From positions 1-6,564 of the forward strand of contig JAZUOT010000023.1 in assembly GCA_045604805.1 (NCBI GenBank): a stretch of DNA of 6,564 nucleotides. The letters are read 5' to 3'. Under the pieces are notes generated by a model, which was not told the DNA's origin, did no database searches, and saw only the letters and a program-made list of their open reading frames with translations. Every line of letters starts with the position of its first letter. Position 1 is the first letter of the stretch. The translations under genes and the position numbers were made by a program. The stretch is from JAZUOT01 sp045604805 (GTDB lineage: Bacteria > Bacillota > Clostridia > Oscillospirales > Acutalibacteraceae). Below are positions 1 to 5,542 of the stretch, piece by piece.

Positions 1-2
1 CT

Positions 3-239
3 ACATTACCAGCATTCTTTACTACATCATTACCACTACTATTCACATCAGGTCCAGCAGCCTTTTTTGGCAGCTTAGCTGGCGCAGCAACGGCTATTCC
101 AGGTGGTATATTTATCGTAGCGGGTTTGGCTGCTATAGGAATAGGGATATGGAATGTTGTTTTATCAGCACAACGTCGCCATAAAATCAAGAAAACTGAT
201 GATATTTTTAGTAATACATGTTACACAATGGTAAATTAG
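3..239 (+). CDS. C-terminal part of an unrecognised membrane protein (5' end outside window)
   Basis: The plus-strand frame beginning at base 3 is open from the window edge to a TAG at 237-239 and gives 78 residues. No start codon is required because the gene enters from the left. The visible part is strongly hydrophobic and rich in Gly, Ala and Ile. A segment around residues 17-32 (SGPAAFFGSLAGAATA) leads into a clear membrane span around residues 33-53 that ends IGIGIWNVVL. It is followed by a basic stretch (AQRRHKIKK) and a short polar tail, which fits a last transmembrane helix with a cytoplasmic C-terminus by the positive-inside rule. I do not recognise the family and see no catalytic motif. 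It points away from the housekeeping block and ends about 40 bases before the insertion sequence, so the element does not interrupt it. Composition and length of open frame support a real gene; function is unknown. Confidence 0.55.
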   Translation, partial: TLPAFFTTSLPLLFTSGPAAFFGSLAGAATAIPGGIFIVAGLAAIGIGIWNVVLSAQRRHKIKKTDDIFSNTCYTMVN

Positions 240-270
240 GAATTATTTTATTATTTTTATGCTAATTTTT

Positions 271-1291
271 CTAAAAAGGGGTACTGTACCAGGCTAAAGA
301 AAGTTTTCGCCCGGTGATTGCAAGGGAATAAAGATTTGCACACTCAAACCTAGCGTACAATCGGTTCTCGTTTTTCTTGAGGCCACGATACACTGTTTTC
401 TTGTAATTAAACTGACACTTGATTATTCTGAATGCGTGTTCTACTTTGCAACGCACCGAAGATTTTCGGTTTTCAATATAGCTCCCAATTAAGAACGTTA
501 TTGCTAACCTTGGGAATACTGCCAGAACGGTGGTTAATGCGGAAATCTATTTTTGAAAAATTATCGTTATTTGCTATTTCAGGGCACTTCTGAACTCCAA
601 GGTAGCCAGAGTCTCCATATACTACCTCGTCATCTTCTCGAAGTAAATTGGCTGTTTGGGTAATATCGTGTTCGTTTACTGCTGTAACAGTCATCGTATG
701 GACCAGACCGCTACCTGCGTCAACTCCAATGTGGCATTTCATTCCAAATTTCCGTTCATTGCCTTTTTTTGTCTGGTGCATTTTTGGGATCTCTAGCCCT
801 TTTATCATTCTTGGTGGAATTTGGAGCATTGATGATAGTAGCATCTACAATGCTACCACCTTTCATCTCATATGTCCGGTTTGTTCCATGACACGTTTAA
901 TTGCCTCAAAAAATAGCTTATTCAGCTCATTCTCTTCCAAAAGATAGCGAAATTTGCACAGTGTTGTTTCATCAGGAACAAATTCTGTCATGAAATTAAT
1001 TCCTATAAATTTTCGCATAGTATAGCTGTCGTATATGGTGTCTTCAGTTGCTGGGTCTGATAAATTGAACCAGATCTGAAGCAGATACATACGCAGTATT
1101 TTCTCTATACCCATAGTTGGACGATCTAGTTTTCCATTGGGATAGTAGGGTTCGATAACATCGACCCATTCATCCCAAGGAATGATCTCGTCCATAATTT
1201 CTAAGAACTTCTCTCGTTTCGTTTTCTTCTTTCGGAAACTATACTCTATGTCCGTAAATGTTCTTGCTTCATAACCATGCACCACCACCAA
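271..1291 (-). pseudogene. IS5-family DDE transposase, broken by three frameshifts
   Basis: Reading right to left, three pieces together make one IS5-type transposase. The first (1291-863, TTG start assumed) holds the N-terminal helical domain with the WDEWVDVIEPYYP and GIEKILRMYLLQ motifs. Frame then changes near 860-866, and a short stretch in another frame carries GGSIVDAT with the first catalytic Asp. Near 781-790 the frame returns (one extra base in a CCCAAAAA run) and gives MHQTKKGNE, GMKCHIGVDAGSG and YGDSGY, with the second Asp. A third shift near 481-490 separates NVLNWEL from YIENRKSS and CKVEHAFRIIK, which holds the catalytic Glu in the R-(3)-E-(6)-K signature. The domain order is complete, so this is a full-length gene inactivated by small indels rather than a truncated one. 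The last residues (WYSTPF) probably read past the original stop. Sequencing error could mimic one shift but hardly three. Confidence 0.85.
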
Positions 1292-1337
1292 TTTCTTAGC
1301 CTTATTATCTCATATCTAGCTACTTTATGGTAGTGCC
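278..1337 (-). mobile_element. IS5-family insertion sequence (decayed), approximate ends
   Basis: An element of about 1.06 kb surrounds a broken IS5-type transposase, a size normal for this family. The ends are estimates. Outermost candidate terminal repeats are GGTACT at 280-285 and its imperfect partner GGCACT (reverse complement of 1332-1337). A second possible pair lies slightly inside: GGCTAAAGAAAG at 292-303 against GGCTAAGAAATT read inward from 1301. A CTAA tetranucleotide, the target type often duplicated by IS5-group elements, sits at 271-274, but no matching copy is seen at the right end, so the duplication is not demonstrated. The element lies between the membrane-protein gene and ssrA and interrupts neither. 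Confidence 0.6.
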
Positions 1338-1609
1338 TATTAAATTACAGAGGTTTCCTAGAGCTATATAGTAGCCTTGTTTGTTTTAGTTGCTCGTTAC
1401 TGATACTTAAGCCCAAAACTTTCAGTATAAATCAACTTCTTACATGCTGTAACATCCTCTTTTTTGTAAAGTTTTAATAGAAATTTTCATATTTTTTATC
1501 TAACTAACAAAAAGAGTCGATGACAGCAACAAAACTATCTCTCCACAGAAAAAATAAATTCCCATGGCGAACTATTATTATAAATTAATGCCTATAAAAA
1601 CAATCTTTT
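1338..1609. other. Non-coding gap between the IS and ssrA
   Basis: This 272-base AT-rich stretch shows no credible open frame on either strand. It lies downstream of tmRNA on the minus strand, so it should hold the end of the smpB-ssrA transcript, but I see no GC-rich hairpin followed by a T run. The closest structure is a weak 5-bp A/T stem, TTACA-TGC-TGTAA, near 1440-1453, with a T run a few bases further on the plus strand. CCATGG at 1563-1568 is a simple palindrome. Nothing else is supported. Confidence 0.5.
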
Positions 1610-1986
1610 TGGTGGAGATGAGGAGAATCGAACTCCTGTCCGAAAACAGCTTATACATATTTTCTACGAGCGTAGTCATTGTTTTTTTATAGATGACAAA
1701 AGATATTCAATGACAAATAAACTTTAGTCACTGCCTTTTAATTCATGAACCTAAGCAAAGGCAAGACTTTAGGGTTCACGTTCACCGCTTAAGTCCACAC
1801 GCTTAAGCACAGTCCGCGGTAAACTGCACAAGCGCGACTGCTTTAAATTAAGCAGCAACTGCCACAGGGACAGCGTAATTGTTATTATTGTTGTTTAATT
1901 TATAAACTTTGCAGGATTTAAAGTGTTCTGCACTGCACTGCTCGCTTATATATACTCGCTATTCCCGTCGAAACCATTGCATCCCC
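1610..1986 (-). ncRNA. ssrA: tmRNA (transfer-messenger RNA)
   Basis: tmRNA acts with SmpB, EF-Tu and alanyl-tRNA synthetase to rescue ribosomes stalled on broken messages and to tag the unfinished peptide for proteolysis. On the minus strand the RNA starts GGGGAUG (1986-1980) and contains the conserved GGUUUCGACGGG. It ends with a T arm (AGGAG, UUCGAUU loop, CUCCU) and CAUCUCC-ACCA at 1610. The two ends pair as a 7-bp acceptor stem, and the third pair is G-U, the alanine identity determinant. CCA is encoded. The 3' region has the typical GACUACGCUCGUAGA segment. A tag reading frame ending ...AVAA-stop closes at 1848. A GCAG/CUGC pairing upstream of the tag fits pseudoknot 1. Length is 377 nt, normal for the family. 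The 5' end lies three bases after the smpB stop, so processing from a joint transcript is likely. Confidence 0.96.
1848..1895 (-). other. tmRNA tag-peptide frame
   Basis: The in-frame codons before the TAA at 1848-1850 read NNNNNNYAVPVAVAA. The Ala-Ala end preceded by small hydrophobic residues is the usual ClpXP-type degron. The start is uncertain. The codons further upstream in this frame are TTA, AAA, TAT, GTT, AAA and TGC, and none is the alanine codon common at this place. The nearby GCA at 1912-1910 is in another frame and would give only AKFIN before a stop. By spacing from the end of the presumed pseudoknot 1, resumption at TTA (1898) or the first AAC (1895) is most likely; I give the AAC. 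Confidence 0.6.
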
Positions 1987-1989
1987 ATA

Positions 1990-2448
1990 TTAGTAATTTT
2001 GTTTCATGGCGCGATGAATATCCCGTTGCATAGTTTTTTTTTGGATTTCCTCCCTTTTATCATATATTTTTTTGCCCTTACAAAGACCTATCTCAAGTTT
2101 AACAAGACCACCTTTAAAATATAACTTTAATGGTATAAGAGTCAAGCCTTGTTTATTTACAAGCCCGAAAAGTCGCATTGTTTCTTTTTTGTGAGCAAGC
2201 AATTTTCTTACACGCATAGGATCTTTATTAAATATATTACCCTGTTCGTATGGACTTATATGCATAGCATTTACTACAAGTTCCCCTTTAACGACCGAAC
2301 ACCAAGAATCTTTAAGGTTTACCCTTCCTTGCCGAATTGATTTTACTTCCGTACCGACAAGCTCTATACCTACTTCCAAACTTTCGTTCACAAAATAGTC
2401 ATGATAAGCTTTTTTGTTAACAGCAACTACTTTAGTACTATTGTTCAT
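1990..2448 (-). CDS. smpB: SsrA-binding protein SmpB
   Basis: SmpB binds the tRNA-like part of tmRNA and places it in the A site of stalled ribosomes, standing in for the missing anticodon arm. The 152-residue product has the usual family length and hallmarks in order: GTEVKSIRQGRVNLKD (32-47), HISPYEQGN (63-71), LLAHKKE (84-89 region), QGLTLIPLKLYF (100-111) and KLEIGLCKGKKIYDKRE (117-133), followed by the basic C-terminal tail (residues ~134-152) that enters the mRNA channel. The ATG at 2448 is preceded by AGGGG at 2461-2457, eight bases away. That site overlaps the TAG stop of recR, so the two are probably translationally coupled. Its partner RNA ssrA starts three bases after its stop, a functional pairing. 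A run of nine A residues in codons for QKKT (around 2034-2042) is a slippage-prone spot but the frame is intact. Confidence 0.97.
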   Translation of the reverse strand: MNNSTKVVAVNKKAYHDYFVNESLEVGIELVGTEVKSIRQGRVNLKDSWCSVVKGELVVNAMHISPYEQGNIFNKDPMRVRKLLAHKKETMRLFGLVNKQGLTLIPLKLYFKGGLVKLEIGLCKGKKIYDKREEIQKKTMQRDIHRAMKQNY

Positions 2449-2456
2449 TAAAATTA

Positions 2457-2462
2457 CCCCTA
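2457..2462 (-). promoter_or_regulatory. smpB Shine-Dalgarno site overlapping the recR stop
   Basis: On the minus strand TAGGGG contains both the recR stop codon (TAG, 2462-2460) and the core AGGGG of the smpB ribosome binding site, eight bases before the smpB ATG. A ribosome ending recR would sit on the smpB initiation region, which favours coupled translation (inference). Confidence 0.75.
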
Positions 2463-3062
2463 TAGTTCTTGTCTTCCTTCTAGCGCACAGCTCAAGGTAA
2501 CTTCATCTGCATACTCTAGATCTCCTCCCACAGGTATACCATAGGCAAGCCTCGTAACTTTTATCCCAAGAGGCTTTAGAAGCTTGCATATGTATATGGC
2601 AGTAGCCTCTCCCTCTACAGTAGGATTTGTCGCCATTATTATTTCTTTAATTTCACATTGTTTTACCCTGTTTAAAAGCTCTTTAATTCTTATGTCATCT
2701 ACGCCTATACCGTTCAGTGGAGAAAGTAAGCCATGCAAAACATGATATGACGCTTGGTATTCACCAATGCGTTCTATAGCTGCAACATCTTTCGGATCTG
2801 CAACCACACAGATAACAGATTTATCTCTATTTTCATCACTACAAATATTACACAGCTTTCCCTCTGTGAGATTACAACAGGTATCACAATAATGTATCTT
2901 TTCGTGGGCGTCTATTATGGCCTTAGCAAAATCTTGAGCATCACATTTTGGCATATTTAGTACAAAATAAGCAAGCCTTTGTGCTGTTTTTCTCCCTATA
3001 CCAGGCAGACTTTCGAAATTTTCTGTAAGTTTTTCAAGGGGATTTGTACTACGTTCAGCCAT
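2460..3062 (-). CDS. recR: Recombination mediator protein RecR
   Basis: RecR works with RecO (and RecF) to load RecA onto SSB-covered single-stranded DNA during gap repair. The 200-residue product has the standard length and architecture. A helix-hairpin-helix region carries LPGIGRKTAQRLA (19-31). A four-cysteine zinc site has C59-x2-C62 and C71-x2-C74. A Toprim domain begins at ICVVADPKDVAAIE (84-97) and includes HGLLSPLNGIG (110-120) and ATNPTVEGEATA (144-155). The canonical C-terminal segment LAYGIPVGGDLEYADEVTL is present. The ATG at 3062 lies six bases after the ybaB stop. Only a weak GGGA-like Shine-Dalgarno is seen upstream, inside the end of ybaB, so expression probably relies on coupling. 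Neighbours ybaB and dnaX are its classic operon partners. Confidence 0.97.
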   Translation of the reverse strand: MAERSTNPLEKLTENFESLPGIGRKTAQRLAYFVLNMPKCDAQDFAKAIIDAHEKIHYCDTCCNLTEGKLCNICSDENRDKSVICVVADPKDVAAIERIGEYQASYHVLHGLLSPLNGIGVDDIRIKELLNRVKQCEIKEIIMATNPTVEGEATAIYICKLLKPLGIKVTRLAYGIPVGGDLEYADEVTLSCALEGRQEL

Positions 3063-3068
3063 AATTTT

Positions 3069-3416
3069 CTAAAACATTCCCGGGATGTTAAGATTCCCAG
3101 AAATTCCATTCATCACTTGTTCTTTTTCGCTGCTTGCATTTCTTAGTGCTTCATTTGTTGCCGCCATAATGAGATCTGAAAGCATTTCTATATCATCAGG
3201 ATCAACGATTTCTTTTTCAAGCTCTATGGACTTTACTTCCATTTTTCCACTCACACATACTTTAACCGCTCCACCGCCAGCTGTTGCTGTGTATTCTTTC
3301 TCTTCCAGTTCAGCAGTAGCTTTTTCTAAATCTTCCTGCATTTTTTGAGCTTGTTTTGCAAGCTGCTGTAAATTTCCTGCACCTTTTCCATAACCTTGTG
3401 GTAACCTTGCTTTCAT
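3069..3416 (-). CDS. ybaB: YbaB/EbfC family nucleoid-associated protein
   Basis: YbaB/EbfC proteins are small dimeric DNA-binding proteins of the nucleoid, almost always encoded between dnaX and recR. The 115-residue product starts MKARLPQGYGKGAGN. It continues with an amphipathic, likely coiled helix (LQQLAKQAQKMQEDLEKA, 16-33), then the central sheet with TATAGGGAVKVCVSGK (43-58) and the conserved VKSIELEKEIVDPDD (61-75) and LSDLIMAATNEAL (79-91). It ends in a Gly/Asn/Met-rich tail (NLNIPGMF). The ATG at 3416 has a very strong AGGGGGAG five bases upstream, which overlaps the dnaX stop. The gap to dnaX is 11 bases and to recR 6 bases. Family assignment is firm; the exact cellular role of this family is less well settled. 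Confidence 0.95.
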   Translation of the reverse strand: MKARLPQGYGKGAGNLQQLAKQAQKMQEDLEKATAELEEKEYTATAGGGAVKVCVSGKMEVKSIELEKEIVDPDDIEMLSDLIMAATNEALRNASSEKEQVMNGISGNLNIPGMF

Positions 3417-3421
3417 TTTAA

Positions 3422-3430
3422 CTCCCCCTA
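3422..3430 (-). promoter_or_regulatory. ybaB Shine-Dalgarno site overlapping the dnaX stop
   Basis: TAGGGGGAG on the minus strand combines the dnaX stop codon (TAG, 3430-3428) with a near-perfect anti-16S match, five bases before the ybaB ATG. This is the same arrangement as at recR/smpB. Confidence 0.8.
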
Positions 3431-5113
3431 ATTAATTTTTATGTCAATATTTGAATCTTTTATAGAGTCTAAAAAATTATCGAAGCCATCAACTTTAGTA
3501 GCCACATCTACTATATTATCATTTTTCTCTTCACTTTTCTTGAAAATATAATTTTCACCTGTAATTTCCTTGGCTGCCTGCTGCAAAGCTTCTCTCATAG
3601 CTTGCTGTTTTAGCAGAATATACGCACTAGATTTTGCCGAAGAAATGTATATTGTATTTCCTTGTTTAGATGCTTTAGAACCTTTGAGCGAGGTAGCTAA
3701 GGATCTTTTGATCTTGCTAAGCTTTTCTAAAACTTCTGACCACTGTGAAAAATTTTCTGAGTCTGAATTATCAATATTTGGAGCTTTGGAGATTCGTGCT
3801 ACTACAACCTGTTCAGAAAAATTTTCAGAACTAGCAAGTTCTACTTTACTAGCCTTATCTTTGGCTGTGTTGACTGTTTGAGCAGTGATAGAAGTTTTGC
3901 TTTCTGATGTTTGCCCAGCTATTTTAGGGACATTTTGCGTATCAGGCACATAATTAGAGTTCAAAAAATTTTGTAGCTGCTTCTCAAGCATACATATCCG
4001 ACTCAAAAGCTCTGACTTATCCTCGCTATTTTCCGGAATTTCACATAAATCTATGAAAGTAAGTTCCATCTGAACTTTCGGCGAAACGCCTTTGTTTATT
4101 AGTTGTAAACTTTCCTGAAATTTCCTTGTAACAAATAAAATCGTACCAAGCCCAAACAAATCCGCAGAAGCTTTAAGTTCTTTGAATTCTTCCTCGCTGT
4201 ATGCAACCATGTCCATGGGATCTTGCATGGTTTTTATGAGCATTATGTTTCTGAAATAATGTATCATTTCTTCACACAATAAGGACATGCTCTTTGAATT
4301 TTCATATAGTTCATTTACAAGTTCTATAGCGCGAGGTGTATTCCTTTGTGCGATGCAGCTTGCTAGATCTATCAAATATTCTTTCCTAACATTCCCAGCT
4401 GTTTCACAGACCAAATCAACATCTATATCATTAGCTTTACTCATGCACTGATCAAGTAAGGATAAGGCATCTCTTAGCGCACCATCGGATAGTCTGGCAA
4501 TCAAAAGAGCCGCATTGTGGCTTAATTTAATATCTTCATTTTTTGCAATATATTCTAGCCTTTGAGCGATTAATTTTGCATCTATCCGCCTAAACTCAAA
4601 GCGCTGACATCTAGACAAAATGGTTGATGGTAGTTTGTGAACTTCGGTGGTTGCGAGAATAAAAATAACATGCTCAGGAGGTTCTTCTAGAATTTTAAGT
4701 AAGGCGTTAAAAGCACCGATAGAAAGCATGTGTACTTCATCAATGATATAGACCCTAAATTTAGCAACAGTAGGTGTGAAAAATGCCTCTTCCCTTAAGT
4801 CTCTTATATTATCAACACCATTATTGCTGGCAGCATCTATCTCTACAACATCTAATATGGAACCGTTCTGTATGCCTTTGCAGTTTTCACATTCGCAGCA
4901 AGGATCTGAATCTTTAAGATTTAAGCAATTCACAGCTTTCGATAAAATCTTAGCACAGGTAGTTTTTCCTGTTCCCTTCGAACCTGTGAATAAATAAGCA
5001 TGCGCTACTCTACCTGAGGCAAGTTCTTTTTTTAAAGTTTTGGTTACCTGCTCTTGCCCTATTACATCATCAAAAACTAAAGGTCTCCATTTTCGATAAA
5101 GTACTTTATACAA
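3428..5113 (-). CDS. dnaX: DNA polymerase III subunit gamma/tau
   Basis: DnaX is the ATPase of the clamp loader that opens and places the sliding clamp at primed sites and ties together replisome polymerases. I take TTG 5113 as start: it gives MYKVLYRKWRP, the family's usual opening, and has AGGGGTGAG at 5126-5118. The frame extends 13 codons further upstream without a good site. The 561-residue product shows Walker A GSKGTGKTT (44-52), a zinc site (C63, C72, C75, C78), EIDAASNNGVDNIR (91-104), Walker B VYIIDEVHM (121-129), sensor 1 ATT (154-156) and the arginine finger SRC (167-169). The clamp-loader domain III helices follow. A Ser/Asn/Lys-rich linker runs from about 385 to 455, with SENFS twice, before the tau-type C-terminal domain ending near 530. 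No A6G slippery site is seen in the linker, so a shorter gamma form is not indicated. It lies directly downstream of the SRP RNA. Confidence 0.97.
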   Translation of the reverse strand: MYKVLYRKWRPLVFDDVIGQEQVTKTLKKELASGRVAHAYLFTGSKGTGKTTCAKILSKAVNCLNLKDSDPCCECENCKGIQNGSILDVVEIDAASNNGVDNIRDLREEAFFTPTVAKFRVYIIDEVHMLSIGAFNALLKILEEPPEHVIFILATTEVHKLPSTILSRCQRFEFRRIDAKLIAQRLEYIAKNEDIKLSHNAALLIARLSDGALRDALSLLDQCMSKANDIDVDLVCETAGNVRKEYLIDLASCIAQRNTPRAIELVNELYENSKSMSLLCEEMIHYFRNIMLIKTMQDPMDMVAYSEEEFKELKASADLFGLGTILFVTRKFQESLQLINKGVSPKVQMELTFIDLCEIPENSEDKSELLSRICMLEKQLQNFLNSNYVPDTQNVPKIAGQTSESKTSITAQTVNTAKDKASKVELASSENFSEQVVVARISKAPNIDNSDSENFSQWSEVLEKLSKIKRSLATSLKGSKASKQGNTIYISSAKSSAYILLKQQAMREALQQAAKEITGENYIFKKSEEKNDNIVDVATKVDGFDNFLDSIKDSNIDIKIN

Positions 5114-5117
5114 TACT

Positions 5118-5126
5118 CTCACCCCT
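5118..5126 (-). promoter_or_regulatory. dnaX Shine-Dalgarno site that fixes the TTG start
   Basis: AGGGGTGAG ends four bases before TTG 5113-5111. The upstream in-frame TTG at 5152 lacks such a site and would add a hydrophobic 13-residue extension not typical of DnaX. This supports the shorter protein. Confidence 0.8.
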
Positions 5127-5147
5127 ACGTAGAAACAAAAAGCAAGA

Positions 5148-5163
5148 CCCAAAACCCAAAACC
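5148..5163. repeat. Short CCCAAAA tandem repeat in the dnaX leader
   Basis: The plus strand reads CCCAAAACCCAAAACC, about 2.3 copies of a 7-base unit. On the transcribed strand it gives G-tracts (GG, GGG, GGG) separated by TTTT. It lies between the SRP RNA and the dnaX start. It may be chance in an AT-rich leader. Confidence 0.7.
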
Positions 5164-5165
5164 AA

Positions 5166-5302
5166 TATGAACACTAATATGTAGACTCAAGACTAACTGC
5201 ATCGCACGAAGCAACTTCGATTAATGCTGCTCGGTTCCCCGCCTGACATGGTTCTCGACGCAACGTCGCACAGCGCCCAGAGCCTACATATTAGTGTTCA
5301 TA
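5166..5302 (-). ncRNA. ffs: Signal recognition particle RNA (small bacterial type)
   Basis: SRP RNA binds Ffh and targets ribosomes making membrane and secreted proteins. On the minus strand the core reads GAACCAUGUCAGG, then CGG-GGAA-CCG, then AGCAGCAUUAA. This is the conserved Ffh-binding helix 8 with its GGAA tetraloop and the asymmetric and symmetric internal loops. The tetraloop-proximal pairs are C-G, G-C, G-C instead of the more usual U-A, C-G, C-G, so pairing is kept. The ends form a perfect 19-bp inverted repeat (5166-5184 with 5284-5302), closing a rod of about 130 nt. No Bacillus-like Alu domain fits in this length. Placement immediately upstream of dnaX is the classic Bacillota arrangement. 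The mature ends are not known exactly; G5299 to C5170 would give blunt ends. Confidence 0.9.
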
Positions 5303-5338
5303 AAAAGTATAAATTTCACCATCCCATGTGCATCTTCA

Positions 5339-5367
5339 AGTATATTATAATGTGAAATATAAAGCAA
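5339..5367 (-). promoter_or_regulatory. Candidate sigma-A promoter for ffs and the dnaX operon
   Basis: On the minus strand TTGCTT (5367-5362) and TATACT (5344-5339) are separated by 17 bases, with transcription expected to start near 5332 and leave a leader of about 30 bases before the SRP RNA. An overlapping TATAAT (5349-5344) has no good -35. A second TATACT at 5311-5306 would start right at the SRP RNA 5' end (near 5299) but lacks a recognisable -35. Which one is used cannot be decided by eye. Confidence 0.5.
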
Positions 5368-5396
5368 GTAGAAAATACTTTTTTGGTACCATAAAT

Positions 5397-5408
5397 TGTA
5401 ACGTTACA
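5397..5408. repeat. 12-base perfect palindrome TGTAACGTTACA
   Basis: The sequence is its own reverse complement. It lies between the minus-strand promoter of ffs and the plus-strand transposase promoter, at or just outside the probable left end of the second insertion sequence. It could be an operator-like site, an insertion target or chance. Confidence 0.5.
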
Positions 5409-5502
5409 GGCACTTCGGAAATTTACTACAATCCTTGATTTTTATGGTAGGGTGATATATCACAAATTGGGTATTAAAAAACTCTGGAAGAAAAGTGGTA
5501 TG

Positions 5503-5511
5503 TGGTATAAT
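5503..5511 (+). promoter_or_regulatory. Extended -10 promoter of the transposase gene
   Basis: TGGTATAAT is a consensus TGnTATAAT extended -10 box. The -35 region (around 5483-5489) is poor, as is common with extended -10 promoters. Start would be near 5518, giving a leader of about 25 bases that contains the AAAGAGG ribosome binding site at 5528-5534, eight bases before ATG 5543. Confidence 0.5.
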
Positions 5512-5542
5512 GGAGATAAAAAAGCTGAAAGAGGAAAAAAGA

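Noticed and set aside
648..947. Plus-strand open frame of 99 codons
   Set aside because: It runs opposite to the transposase motifs of the left IS5 element and has no recognisable protein character or ribosome binding site.
1440..1475. Plus-strand hairpin TTACA-TGC-TGTAA with a T run as an intrinsic terminator
   Set aside because: The stem is five pairs with a single G-C, the T run is separated from it, and no plus-strand gene ends there.
2034..2042. Nine-A run in smpB as evidence of a broken gene
   Set aside because: The frame through it is continuous and the conserved C-terminal tail follows with the normal length.
1909..2124. Plus-strand open frame over tmRNA and the end of smpB
   Set aside because: It overlaps two firmly identified genes in antisense and has no start site or family resemblance.
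5027..5033. A7 run on the minus strand in dnaX codons 27-29 as a programmed tau/gamma frameshift site
   Set aside because: A -1 shift there reaches a TAG after five codons, so it would give a peptide of about 35 residues and not a gamma-like protein; the normal position for such a site is after domain III.
5166..5302. A miniature transposable element, suggested by the perfect 19-bp terminal inverted repeats
   Set aside because: The interior has the complete Ffh-binding signature with GGAA tetraloop and the location directly before dnaX is the standard one for SRP RNA, so the inverted repeat is the RNA's terminal stem.
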